A stretch of 45,325 bases of DNA from the NCBI RefSeq assembly GCF_000485595.1, contig NW_014577099.1, positions 315,758 through 361,082 on the forward strand. The letters run 5' to 3'. Source of the stretch: Priapulus caudatus. Its lineage: Eukaryota > Priapulida > Priapulimorpha > Priapulimorphida > Priapulidae. Positions 1 through 17,589 of this stretch are shown here, in pieces. Position 1 is the first letter of the stretch. Every line of letters starts with the position of its first letter. The notes beneath the pieces were generated by a model, which did not search any database, was not told the DNA's origin, and saw only the letters and a program-made list of their open reading frames with translations. The translations under genes were made by a program, and so were the position numbers.

Positions 1-400
1 TACGTTTGGTGACTTAGCAGATGTGTTTGTGAACTGTGTGAAGTCACACGGTAAAAATTGAGACAGGATAGATATTATATTTGATCGATACGAGAAGAAT
101 TCTATTAAAGAATATACACGAGAAAGACGACGATCAGGGACAAAACAAATTAGGCGGTTGATTACAGGTAAAGACACAAAACTCCCTCAGAACTGGAAGA
201 CATTTATCACTCTCGCTGAAAACAAAGCCGATCTTGCTCGTTTCTTGTCAGAGGAATTGATCATCTCTAGTGAACTTGGCGGTAAAGAGATAATTGTGTG
301 TGGAGGGTTTACGGAAATAACGAAAACGATATGTACCTCGGAACGTGAAACCACGAGTACCCTTTCTGGGCATCAAATTTCGTGAACAAAGATGCTTCGT
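1..400 (+). pseudogene. Fragment of a repeat-family protein, broken
   Basis: From position 2 the frame reads TFGDLADVFVNCV, meets an in-frame TGA at 59-61, and resumes as DRIDIIFDRY, then LPQNW and NKADLARFLSEELI up to a stop at 383-385. The FDRY / SIK / RR...G / LPxNW / NKADLARFLS string is, from memory, a module found in many copies of uncharacterised, probably transposon-linked proteins in cnidarian, mollusc and lancelet genomes. The expected downstream E-A-D-T-R-like stretch appears only in another frame near 380-400. With a nonsense codon, a frame break and abrupt truncation it is a dead copy. Its function is unknown and no name is assigned. Confidence 0.55.
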
Positions 401-404
401 TGGC

Positions 405-1457
405 TTAAATGTTCTGAACTGTCGCCAGGACAGATGGTGACTCGTAGACCTCGCGCTTTGAGAACTTATTCAGTGGCTTGAAGTTTACACATAGGCGGAT
501 GTCATCCGAGTTCTTCTTTTGCTCCACCACCATAGGAAGCACCCAGTCTGTTGCTTTAGTCTGAGGTGTTATGATCCTATCCTTCTGGAGGTGTTCTAGT
601 TCTTTCTCTATTTTAGGCATTAGTATGACACACCGGCCATAGGATCTGGTGGCTTTGAACGGCACCGCATTTTCTTCCAGAACAATCTTGAATTTTTCCC
701 CCTTCACAGGGTTTTCTAAGAGACCAAAGACATCAGCAAACTCATCTATCAAGTCCTGTCGAGTTACCTGGCTTGCTGGTTTCTGGGCCTGGCATGTGTC
801 TGAGCTAGTCTTCAGGAGATGCTTCGGCTTTACCGGTATCGGTGGTTTGTTAGACTTACTGACTGTGGATATCATAGCCTGTTCAGGCACCTGGACATTG
901 TCAGGTTTCCGAGTTGTCTCAGTAGGTGGGTCTATATTGAGTCTGACTATGTTTAGCTTGATTAGGGCAACCTTAGATAGGATTGTGCCACTAAGTCCTG
1001 GGAAGACAACAATACATCGGATGATAACGTTGTACCCAAAGGCAATGTCGGCTTGGAAATATCCACTTGGCTTCATTCGTACTCCACTAGCATTTACCAT
1101 CGCTTGCATGTCTGCAGTTGGTGGACAAAGGTTGTGAGGGTCTTTTTTCACCGACACAAGTTCGCTTTCTGCAATGCAACACCAATCTGATCCTGTGACA
1201 ATGAGAGCCTTTTCTTGGCTGTGGCCATTTTGTCCATAAATGGTGACTTTAACTAAGTCAACATTAGTGCTAATGGAGCAAATGATGCTTCCCATTAACG
1301 TCTTCTTTGGCTTGTCATGGTACGATGCTGCTTTCTTGCCAGAGTTTCTGCACACTTTTGCAAAATGGTTCGATTTACCACATGATTTGCATTTCTCCCT
1401 TTTTGCTGGGCAAGTGGCTCTGTCTCGGTGTTTCGGGTAACCACACTGGTTACACAT
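405..1457 (-). pseudogene. Gypsy-type pol fragment: zinc knuckle, protease-like region, start of reverse transcriptase
   Basis: On the minus strand a 350-residue frame begins with two Cys-rich segments. The second fits a retroviral-type zinc knuckle (CKSCGKSNHFAKVC, C-X2-C-X4-H-X4-C). A stretch in the position of the aspartic protease follows, but its active-site triad looks degenerate (VTGSDWC instead of D-T/S-G). It ends with the beginning of a Ty3/Gypsy reverse transcriptase: the IRLCVNFKPLNK motif precedes where the catalytic fingers and palm should continue. The frame stops near 405 where sequence of the neighbouring repeat begins, so RT palm, RNase H and integrase are missing. It lies downstream of the gag remnant in a different frame. 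A dead LTR-retrotransposon copy; no LTRs were recognised. Confidence 0.75.
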
Positions 1458-1658
1458 CTCAGTTTCTTTCTCTCTATCATTTCGAGAGCAGCTAGTCTCT
1501 GGACTGTGCAGCTCTTCTGCTTCTGAACTGCCTCAGTTTATTTGGGTTCCTTTCCATTTCTCTGTGGATTCAGTTCACCCCAGAACTAGCAGAATATGTG
1601 AGCTGGGCCTCTGTCTCTGTGATATTTTCGTCTGCTTCCAGAATCTTTCGTGCCTTTT

Positions 1659-2460
1659 CTACAGAAAGGTCAGGATCTCTCGTCTTGCAGCTTCCTTTTC
1701 GGTGCAGAACACAAGTTTAGACAGAATGTGGTCGGTAATGGCTGCTTGTGCACATTGATTACAGAACCCTTTATCAAAGTTACATTCTTTTACCTTTTCC
1801 ACTACTTCACTATGGAATTTCGGAATAGACTGGTGAGGCTTTTGATGTAAGTGATGAAATTGGTGTCGAGATGTCCACGCAGATTTTATTGCCTTGATTA
1901 GGTTTGAAGTAATAGCCACAACTTCTTTAATGTATTGTTGCTTGGCTGCAGGGAGTTGTAGTCGAAGAGCATCTACACGGTTGAATGTAGATGGTTTCAT
2001 GGCGGACTGGATCGCAATTTGCTGCGCTTCCCAATCTAACTCTGTGAGTTCGGCTTCCTTGGCGAAAGCAAGAAAGGATCGTTGCCAGCTCCTAAGATCA
2101 ATGCTAGAGAAGGAGTCCATATCTAACTTTTCTGGACATAGTGTTTTCAGTAATGACCAGTTTACCTTCTAAGCACGAGCATCTGGTAGGTTGCTCGGTT
2201 CAAGGATAGAGATGATGTCCAGGACGGTGATAGGATAGGATGATGTTTATTACTGGACATGCTCTCTATCCCTGAGCCGGTTGCTCTGCTGCTGGACTGT
2301 CGCCTGCGTTTGCTGTGCCTGTTGGGTGATTGATCAGCTAGCATCTGCAGTAGCGTACGTCGTTCTGCTGTGGCACTGAATGTGGCTGTTCGCCAGTAGC
2401 ACTATCAGCACTCATGTCCATCTGCATTCTTTCTTGTGCGTTTTCTCGAGCTGCCATCGT
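1659..2460 (-). pseudogene. Gypsy-type gag remnant with several frameshifts
   Basis: The minus strand carries a gag-like reading that jumps frames. It starts at the ATG near 2459 (MAARENAQERMQMDMS), passes through a Gln-rich coiled-coil-like piece around 2255-2330 that is in a different frame, and ends as a 153-residue frame at 2120-1659 (FSSIDLRSWQRSF onward, Trp/Leu-rich helices typical of a capsid). At least two indels separate the pieces, and another break separates gag from the zinc-knuckle/pol frame at 1457. The order gag then zinc knuckle, protease and RT matches Ty3/Gypsy elements. Non-functional. Confidence 0.6.
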
Positions 2461-2774
2461 ATGAACAATAGCAATGCACGTATACAATACGTTTGGCCGC
2501 CTTTATTACACGTGGTACTGGTAACACAGTTCCATCACCCGGTCTCCGTTCACTCAAGCTTGCTGGTTCGAAGATAATTATATCAAATCTCCTCTGCCTT
2601 GCAGTGTCATGTTATATATCTCATGTTCTTGAGACATTAGAATAAAGATTCCAACGACTATCTTACTTGTTACATTATAGGGCATAGATTATCATATAAC
2701 AACTTGTGTTGTGACAACAATACTCAATAGGTGATTTATATGCTCTGCGACGTCTGGCACTGCGTCTTATGTCT
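2461..2774. other. Sequence upstream of the gag remnant, nothing recognised
   Basis: This stretch should contain the 5' untranslated part or LTR of the retroelement if one survived. I see no TG...CA-bounded direct repeat, no convincing primer-binding site and no other gene. It ends at the 9-bp target duplication of the next element. Confidence 0.4.
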
Positions 2775-2783
2775 AGAGTCCCG

Positions 2784-2986
2784 GCAAAAGGTTGAAAGCT
2801 TGCTTTGTCGCTCAGTGACGTCACAGTCTCGGCTTTACAAAATTTAATTAATTTTGTTTTTAATAAGGTTAGGGTTATTTTTTAGAGTTAGGGTTAGGGT
2901 CACAATGTCAATCATCTTAAAACAGGAGTTTGAGTCCGTACGGACGTGACGTCACTGAGCGACAAAGCAAGCTTTCAACCTCTTGC
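2784..2986. mobile_element. 203-bp non-autonomous DNA element with 9-bp TSD (MULE-like)
   Basis: The terminal inverted repeats begin GCAAAAGGTTGAAAGCTTGC on the left and GCAAGAGGTTGAAAGCTTGC on the right (reverse complement) and run on through TTTGTCGCTCAGTGACGTCAC. Both ends are flanked by AGAGTCCCG (2775-2783 and 2987-2995), a perfect 9-bp direct repeat. A 9-bp duplication is typical of Mutator-like elements; the family assignment is inferred from this alone. The AT-rich centre (about 2845-2910) contains several TTAGGG-type units. No coding capacity. Confidence 0.8.
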
Positions 2987-3122
2987 AGAGTCCCGCCCAT
3001 AGATATCACAGGCACTTGAAGCGTTTCAACTGTAAACACACGCCGCCGCCATTGCGCGCACACTGACACATAAATATATATATAACACATGACAACACAC
3101 AATGACACATAACAATGACACA

Positions 3123-3601
3123 CAGGGCCGGACTAAGCGTGTGGGGGGCCCGGGGCACGCAATTGTGGGGGGGCCCTATAGTCTGTATTTTTCCTGCACT
3201 TTCATGCTTGCAAATTCAGAGAGTATTTCATCGTGTTTCAACGAATTTAAAATGTCACTTTCGATAGCGAGAATACTGAGGTTTACCAGTTGGCTCATCG
3301 TGGTTCTCATGTGATTTTTAATCAACTTGAGTTTTGAAAATGACCTTTCACCGCTACAATTCGAGACCATCAATGAAAGATAGATTCTCAGAGCAATTTC
3401 GGTATTAGGGAAAGTGTCCTTCAGCTGAACAGCAAAATTCAGTCAGAGAAACAGCATGGGAAACGCATCACTTCAACGTTACATGCTAAGAATTTTGTGG
3501 ATCACAATTACGACAGTTTTGTAAATTTTAGGATACCCGTACTCTAAATGTGGGGGGCCCGGGGCACGTGCCCCTGTTGCCCCGCCCTTAATCCGCTAGT
3601 G
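3123..3601 (-). mobile_element. Internally deleted hAT element nested in the foldback element
   Basis: The left end starts CAGGGCCGGACTAAGCG; the right end, read inverted, starts CACTAGCGGATTAAGGGCG. Both run into the same GGGGGGCCCGGGGCACG block. The element is flanked by a perfect 8-bp duplication ATGACACA (3115-3122 and 3602-3609), as expected for hAT insertion. On the minus strand it keeps the C-terminal dimerisation segment of a hAT transposase (next entry). The rest of the transposase is gone. Confidence 0.85.
3176..3400 (-). pseudogene. hAT transposase C-terminal dimerisation fragment
   Basis: A 65-residue minus-strand reading contains [20 protein letters not shown] and, after a gap, [10 protein letters not shown] and EFASMK. 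These match the hAT C-terminal dimerisation domain (S..AERSFS-LK-IK...R....RL..L..LSIE) of ZMYM1/ZNF862-related transposases. The normal L-N-x-L stretch is slightly altered, and no RNase H-like catalytic core is present. The piece is bounded by intact hAT ends, so it is the remains of the element's own gene. Confidence 0.75.
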
Positions 3602-3720
3602 ATGACACATAAATATAACACTATATATATTTATGTGTGAGTGTGCGCGCAATGGCGGTGGCGTGTGTTTACAGTTGAAACGCTTCAAGTGCCTGTGATA
3701 GATATCCTATAACAACTATA

Positions 3721-3780
3721 TGATATCATCACTGATCTCTATAATATATTATATTATATTATAGAGATCAGTGGATATCA
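3721..3780. repeat. AT-rich hairpin
   Basis: TGATATCATCACTGATCTCT at the left is mirrored by AGAGATCAGTGGATATCA at the right around an ATAATATATTATATTATATT centre. The near-perfect stem of about 23 bp could be an eroded foldback element. No gene. Confidence 0.5.
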
Positions 3781-3807
3781 TAGATATAGAAGAACATCTT
3801 CTATAGA

Positions 3808-5105
3808 CAGGGCCGGCGGAAGCAAATAAACATTGGTCAGGCCATTTAGCATCAATAACAGATGTCGACGAACAGCTGGCCGAAAGCCAGGTGCCCACGG
3901 CGCAGCCGTGGCGGGGGCGCTCTAGGGGGGTTTCCTCCTCGTCAAAGGGAGGTTTGGGGGTTCTCCCCCAAGAAATTTAAAAAATTCAAGACACCAAGAT
4001 GCCTTTTTAGAGCTTAAAAATACTTTTCAAAACTCTAACAAATATATATTTATACTTCAGTATAGGCCTAATTATTTCGGCATCTGCCAATTTACATGTC
4101 AAATTTAATGCGTGCATGTGCACGCACACGTGCGGGCATGCGTGCATGTGCGTGTGCAGGTACACGTGTGTGCGTGCACGTAGACCAGCGTGCGTGCGTG
4201 TGCAGGTACACCTGCGTCATGCATGCGTTGTGTGTATGGTAAAAACGATTGCCGTTCATGCGATGGCGTGCGAGTGTGTGCGTGCGTGCGCTTCAAGTCG
4301 TGGTGGGGGTGGTGCACGTATACGTGCCGTGCGTGCGTGCGCTGCGTACACGTGCTACGGGTGTGTGGCAGGTACACGTGATGTGCGTGCGTGTGCACGT
4401 GCAGCGTACACGTGCGTGCGAGCGTCCCGATGCGTGCGTATGACACATACACGTGCGCGCGTGCGGTGTGCACGTACACCTGGCGTGCATGCGTGCGTGC
4501 CTGCATGTGAACGTACATGCGTGCCTGCGTGCGTGTTAGTGGACTGTGCCGCGTGTTCACGTTACACGTGCGTGCGGTTCGGTGCAGGACACGTACGGTG
4601 CCATCCGTGCATGCATGTATGTGCCACGTAGACGTTGCGTGCGTGCGTGCGTGCGTCGCGTGCGCGATGACGTACACGTGGTGCTGCATGGATTCGTGTT
4701 GCACGTACACGTGTTGCGTTGGTGCTGACGTACAAGTGAGTGCATTGAGTGCTGTTGCGTGCGTGCCGTGACGATGCGTGTGTACGTACACGATGCGTGC
4801 GTGCGTGAGTTGTGTGTTATTCGAACAATATCACGATCTGCTTGCTGCACCGTTAAACTGCGCATGTGGAGATGACTTGTCAATGTTTATAAACATAAAC
4901 AACGTCATGTAGCTAGTCTTTATATATGCGTGTAGTAATAAACTACATTGGTGATGTTCAGATCATTACTTGCTCGGGTGATGTGCCACATAGATTGTAG
5001 TCCGGCCTGTTGATAAACGAATAATGTCGTGCTTGAGAAAAAAATAACATGATCGGAAAAATTCATTGCGGTCCGGCCATGGCCGGACTGGCTCCGCCGG
5101 CCCTG
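3808..5105. mobile_element. hAT-like non-autonomous element, 1.3 kb, filled with CGTG-rich sequence
   Basis: The left end CAGGGCCGGCGGAAGC and the right end GGCTCCGCCGGCCCTG are inverted copies with one mismatch. CAGGGCCGG is the kind of terminus seen in ZMYM-type hAT elements, including the neighbour at 3123. No 8-bp target duplication is visible (TCTATAGA against AAATTTAG), so the flanks have eroded or the element is compound. Near the left end is a G-rich block (3905-3975), then AT-rich sequence. From about 4105 to 4815 comes a long run of alternating purine-pyrimidine sequence. Reading frames inside that run are compositional artefacts. Confidence 0.65.
4105..4815. repeat. CGTG/TACACGTG low-complexity tract
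   Basis: About 700 bp of irregular alternating purine-pyrimidine sequence (CGTGCGTGCGTG runs) are punctuated by many TACACGTG or GTACACGTG words. It is not a clean tandem array, because the spacing between the 8-mers varies. The sequence class can adopt Z-DNA. No gene is supported: the open frames on both strands are biased to His, Thr, Cys, Arg and Val. Confidence 0.8.
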
Positions 5106-5151
5106 AAATTTAGACATAGCAGACATATGCCCTGGAAATAGTATATATCAA

Positions 5152-5512
5152 TGGGTGTTGCTATCCCACGGGCGTGGAGGGAGGTCACGTGATAACGTTG
5201 ACGATGACGTTCAAAACGTTAACCCTAACGGTAACACTCACTACAACACGCCAACACTAACTATATATGTGTCGCCGCGCTATATATAGGCATTGTGATC
5301 CACAAAAATTAATCTATGGTGTGGGGACAGATATCATGATGCAAAAACCCTAACCCTAACCCTAATCCTAACCCTAACCCTAATCCTAACCCTAACCCTA
5401 ACCCTAACCCTAACCCTGACCCTAACCCTAATCCTAACACTATCCCAACACTAGTGCTGCCACATTGCGGTCACCTCCCTCCACGCCGGCCCGTGGGATA
5501 GCATTACCCTAT
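5152..5512. mobile_element. Foldback element with interstitial telomere-like core
   Basis: The left arm (from 5152, GGGTGTTGCTATCCCACGGG then GTGGAGGGAGGT) is repeated inverted at the right (ACCTCCCTCCACGCC then CCCGTGGGATAGCATTACCC, ending near 5512). Between the arms lies a CCCTAA array. No target duplication was found, so the exact ends are uncertain. Confidence 0.65.
5345..5440 (+). repeat. Interstitial (CCCTAA)n array
   Basis: About 15 tandem CCCTAA units with occasional CCCTAAT or CCTGAC variants. The motif is the common animal telomere repeat. It lies wholly inside the inverted-repeat element at 5152-5512, so it probably moved with that element; the alternative is a healed chromosome break. 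Confidence 0.9.
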
Positions 5513-6889
5513 CGGGGTTTCCTCGACTAGTGGCGCCACCTCTTGGGCGTACAAAAAATAAACATCATTTTAACGTTTTGCAAATATATACAATACATAG
5601 TTACGTTCATAGAAATATTTAGATTCACCTATATATTTTTAGTAACCAATTTTTAGTAAATATATAGCCTATTAGTATTATTTCTGTGGTTATCCCCTTC
5701 CCCCATCAAAGGGTACGATACCCTCCCCTATTCCTGATTAGCTGTTAACCAGAGACTTGTATCACTTCCATGAAGTACTCGCGGACGTACACTATTAATA
5801 CGAATAATGCCTTTATTTACGTATTGTACGTCTATTTATGAAAAGAGTGAGCCAATCTATGGGTGAATGTAACCAAAGGGTAATTTTGAGGTCAGTGTGG
5901 TGACGCAGATGCAATTTATGTATTACGCCGCACAGATTGCGCGTAGTTTTCGTTAGAATTACTTTAAAGTAAATTAATAGCAGAAATATGAAATAAAACT
6001 GTATTTGGTGGTTGAGATAAAGTTTTTGGTATTTTGGAATCATAAACACATGGTTATTTACTAATTTACTGGGACTACTTTTGTGACCCAGCGCAACACC
6101 CCCGCGTAAGCTCTTAGTCTTACCATATATATAAGCACGAGTGCAAATGCATCCATCTTTCTCACACCGATAGATTGTGCTACGCGCTCGTCGTTGTGTG
6201 TAACTAAGATTTTAGTCACCACAACACGGCTTATTTAAAGATATATTTATAAAAATACAAAAAAAATAAAAACATAAAAATATAAAAAGCTATAAAACGG
6301 ACCAGTGTGAGGCAGCGTGAAACTGGTAAGTTGTGATTTAGCTATTGCAGTAAACTGTAAAGTGTCTAAACCATCGTGGCTGTTCGAGTTCGAATCGACG
6401 AATGTAGTAGTAGTACATCATAGATCGTCACATCAAAAGCAAGTCTAATTAACCTAGTTAATTTAAAATACACACTACGATAAACTCGAGCGTGTGACTA
6501 GGTAGTGTTAGAAATGTTGAAAGTAGTCGAGTTACGATAGTGAGAACAATCTGGTCATCTATACAACGACACTTGTGCAGCTGCGTGGCCCGTGGGGCCG
6601 ACGAGTTTTTTCATTGACAATAATGGCCGACCCACATAAGAAAACCACCTTACAGTACATAAATGTTGTTTATATGTCACTGTGTAGTAGTAATCGTCAT
6701 CATAACATTGCTAAGTGATATTCCTGTAGTCTTAACAGCCCAACTTGTGCTCGCCCACTCACAGCTGCTAGTGTATGTACAAGTGGAATTACTAGTTTAT
6801 CGGGTATTTTCCTTGCCCCACTCCAATGCTGTCCCGTGTTCAGCACGTGCACACAACTACACGAGGTGCGGCCATGAATATATGACATT
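5513..6889. other. Intergenic, AT-rich, nothing recognised
   Basis: No conserved coding frame, RNA gene or clear repeat boundary was found. There is a simple A/T-rich patch at about 6235-6300. Short open frames here show no family motif. Confidence 0.5.
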
Positions 6890-8273
6890 CAGGGTTCGAC
6901 ACTAACGTTAGTGCGAGACTAGTAAAAAATAAGAAGGACTAGTAAATGCCCCATAGGCATAGTCGTTAGTCCTGTGGACTAGTTATTTTACCCGTCCTTC
7001 ACCATCCCAATTTACTATCCTCCCATCGATTTTACTATAGTCCTCGGCAGCAGCTTCTCTCAACCAAGATCCAATATATATATGCTATATATAACTCATT
7101 GCCATCAACAAGTTTTCCCTGTTAGACGCGCTAGTACAAGAAGTAGACGCTAGCATGCTCTGCACGCTAGACCCTATGACAGTACAAATATTGTTAAACA
7201 ATGGGGCCACGAACCAGTCTACTGATCATCGCTTGACAGTAGCTGTTGACATAGAACAAACAGTCTGATTGTATAAATGACACAACTAATCAGTTATACG
7301 CTCTCATGGCGAGGTATTTACATCGCAACCACATCGCATGCGTGTTTCACTTGAAGCAGTCGATACAAAGTTATCTATAGTAGTGATACAAGTAGTGAAG
7401 CATAGTAGTAGGCACATCCTTATCCAATACTAACATCAAGGTTGTTATGTGGAAGTATTTGGATGGAGCTCGTCCTCCACCTCCCAAACGTAAGTCGCAG
7501 GAGGAGAAATTAGATGGCAAGCATGTATATGAAAAGACCAAAAGGATGCGTACGTTCCAGCCAGCGTGGAAATCGTCATACCCGTGGCTAGAGTATGACC
7601 CGGCCAAGTGTATGGCCTGTGGTGCAGGCTGTATGTCTGGTAGTTTTTCCCCCGGCACTACAAACTATCGTTTGGAAACTATTAAAGCGCATGATGCTTC
7701 CGAGGGGCAGATAAATATCATAGCAAAAAGAAATGCAAGGACCATGTCTGTTCACGAAACAGTGGGGGCAAAAACACTAACTTTAATGAACAAGGCCATA
7801 ATAGCAAAACTGAATATCCTAATTAGAAATGCACATGCATTGGAAAAAACGGCAGGCCCTACACCGATTACGTCAAGCTGTGCCAGCTTGACAAGACCAA
7901 GGGGTTAGATGTCGGCAGCACTTACCTCACCGACAAGGCCTGCCAAAGGTTCAATACGGCGATAGCCGATACAAGGCGCCGGGAACAACATTTGTTTTCT
8001 TATGATCCATATCAAAGTTACGTATATTTTATACAAAGTCTTTTAGAAAATCTTTCTGGGGGAGACCCCTTGTACCCTAGGAAAGACCCCCTGTACCCCC
8101 TAGCAGAAGGGGGACTCCACCCTCCTACCCCTCGGCAAATCACAATGCTCGTCACTTTGTGCTTATAGTAAGAGTCCTTCGGCAGGACTAGTAGAATCTG
8201 GGAAGGACTAGTACATTTTTTCTTTTACTAGTCCTGTGGACCAATGAACTAAAATGGTTAGTATCTAACCCTG
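6890..8273 (+). mobile_element. hAT element (ZNF862/ZMYM type), internally deleted
   Basis: The left terminus CAGGGTTCGACACTAACG and the right terminus, read inverted as CAGGGTTAGATACTAACC, pair well. Subterminal blocks carry mirrored GGACTAGTA words (about 6930-6990 and 8180-8240). Inside, on the plus strand, is the N-terminal part of a transposase (7447-8075), followed by a GGGGGAGACCCC-type 3' non-coding block (8055-8125). The catalytic region is absent. The 8-bp flanks do not match (ATGACATT, ACACATGC), so the target duplication is lost or the right flank was rearranged. The right end lies 2 bp before the start of the 108-bp tandem duplication. Confidence 0.75.
7447..8075 (+). pseudogene. 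hAT transposase N-terminal fragment, frameshifted
   Basis: The frame from 7447 holds FQPAWKSSYPWLEYD, a Cys pair (CMACGAGCMSG) and GTTNYRLETIKAHDAS: a TTF-type zinc-finger region seen at the start of ZNF862/ZMYM-like hAT transposases. The normal reading leaves frame after ALEK at about 7850 and resumes one frame over as YTDYVKLCQLDKTKGLDVGS with the family-typical GSTY. The break sits in a six-A run, so a one-base loss or a sequencing error would explain it. It runs on to about 8075 and then enters non-coding element sequence; the DDE catalytic core and dimerisation domain are missing. Could be a single-copy fossil; domestication is not supported because the frame is broken. Confidence 0.7.
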
Positions 8274-8275
8274 AC

Positions 8276-8516
8276 ACATGCGTCTAAACAGAGGAATTGT
8301 TCCGACCTGTGATTGGAGGATAAAAATAGAATTCGTGACGTTTCGTTTCACCGGTCATCGCCGCGCGTGTATTAGCCTATGAGACATGCGTCTAAACAGA
8401 GAAATTGCTCCGACCTGTGATTGGAGGATAAAAATAGAATTCGTGACGTTTCGTTTCACCGGTCATAGCCGCGCGTGTATTAGCCTATTAGACATGCGTC
8501 TAAACAGAGAAATTGT
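8276..8516 (+). repeat. 108-bp tandem duplication upstream of the PABP gene
   Basis: ACATGCGTCTAAACAGAG starts at 8276, 8384 and 8492, giving two complete 108-bp units with few differences and about 25 bp of a third. Each unit carries GTGATTGGAGG (a reverse CCAAT-box word) and GTGACGTTTCG (a CRE-like half). It lies about 610 bp upstream of the first annotated coding-exon acceptor, so a promoter role is possible but unproven. Confidence 0.85.
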
Positions 8517-8889
8517 ATTCCTGATCAATGCAACTTTATATTTAGAGGTAGCACCAACGTATTTTGCACTGACCATGTGAAAAATAGCAAGTAAACCATC
8601 CAACTGAGTGATAAATTTGCCACAGCCATAGACAGGTCTGACATTTTTATCAAATGATTAAATGTCATCTGTATTGTCATACGAAGTTAGCTCATCCAGC
8701 AAGCTGTTAGAAATCCATTTGAGCACTGCACTCGATAATCTGAGCATGATCATTGCTTTCGACATGAGTCATCTTGTAAGAATCCCTTTAAGTTTAGCTT
8801 TTTTGTTTCTGTCATTCCGTATTTGAATTCTCTCCCTTTCTCTTTAGTTAATTGTAAATTTGAGGCTTTTTCTAATGCACTCGGCAGTG

Positions 8890-8969
8890 TTGATCCGTCT
8901 CTTTCCGTTTTCGATATAGTCCATTGGACTTTACAGACTAATATTTATGAGATTATCATCTTGCTTCAG
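8890..8969 (+). promoter_or_regulatory. Possible PABP transcription start and 5' UTR exon
   Basis: The coding exon is preceded by a splice acceptor (AG at 9111-9112), so an upstream non-coding exon must exist. Candidate: sequence ending CTTGCTTCAG with a GT donor at 8970. Around 8898-8915 is a pyrimidine-rich CGTCTCTTTCCGTTTTCG. Poly(A)-binding protein mRNAs are classic terminal-oligopyrimidine messages in vertebrates, so a start in this tract would make sense. No TATA box in a convincing place. The donor (gtatta) is weak, so this is a suggestion only. Confidence 0.3.
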
Positions 8970-9090
8970 GTATTAATGAGTTGCTGTTACGTGTGATTTT
9001 TGAACGTTGGCCAAACAAGTGTGAAATATTTCAAACAAGTTTATATTGTTATAATTCTCATAGAAAGATTAAAGTATGTTCCAGTCGTGA

Positions 9091-17589
<8,499 letters not shown>

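Larger units (their letters stand above)
3007..3697. mobile_element. Foldback element with 8-bp TSD, interrupted by a hAT remnant
   Basis: The ends are inverted copies of CACAGGCACTTGAAGCGTTT, continuing with only small differences through the CGCGCAATGGCGG-type segment to an AT-rich centre. The flanking direct repeat is ATAGATAT (2999-3006 and 3698-3705). A second, uninterrupted copy of the family is at 42835-43222. The 479 bp at 3123-3601 are a later insertion, so the original element was roughly 200 bp. An 8-bp duplication would fit hAT-type transposition, but the termini do not show the usual CAGGG start, so the superfamily is open. Confidence 0.8.

Noticed and set aside
4105-4883. 228-aa and 171-aa frames in the CGTG tract
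   Set aside because: Alternating CGTG/ACAC sequence lacks stops in several frames; composition is His/Thr/Cys/Arg only.
5345-5440. Chromosome end or fusion point
   Set aside because: The telomere-like array is short and enclosed by inverted arms of one element, with unique sequence and genes beyond it on the right.
7447-7908. Domesticated host gene of ZNF862/ZMYM type
   Set aside because: Frame is broken at an A-run, catalytic and dimerisation parts are gone, and element ends are still present.
6890-8281. 8-bp target duplication for the hAT element
   Set aside because: ATGACATT and ACACATGC do not match; I did not force a duplication.
8276-8516. Considered as a CRISPR-like direct-repeat array
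   Set aside because: Whole 108-bp units are duplicated with no spacers, in an animal genome.
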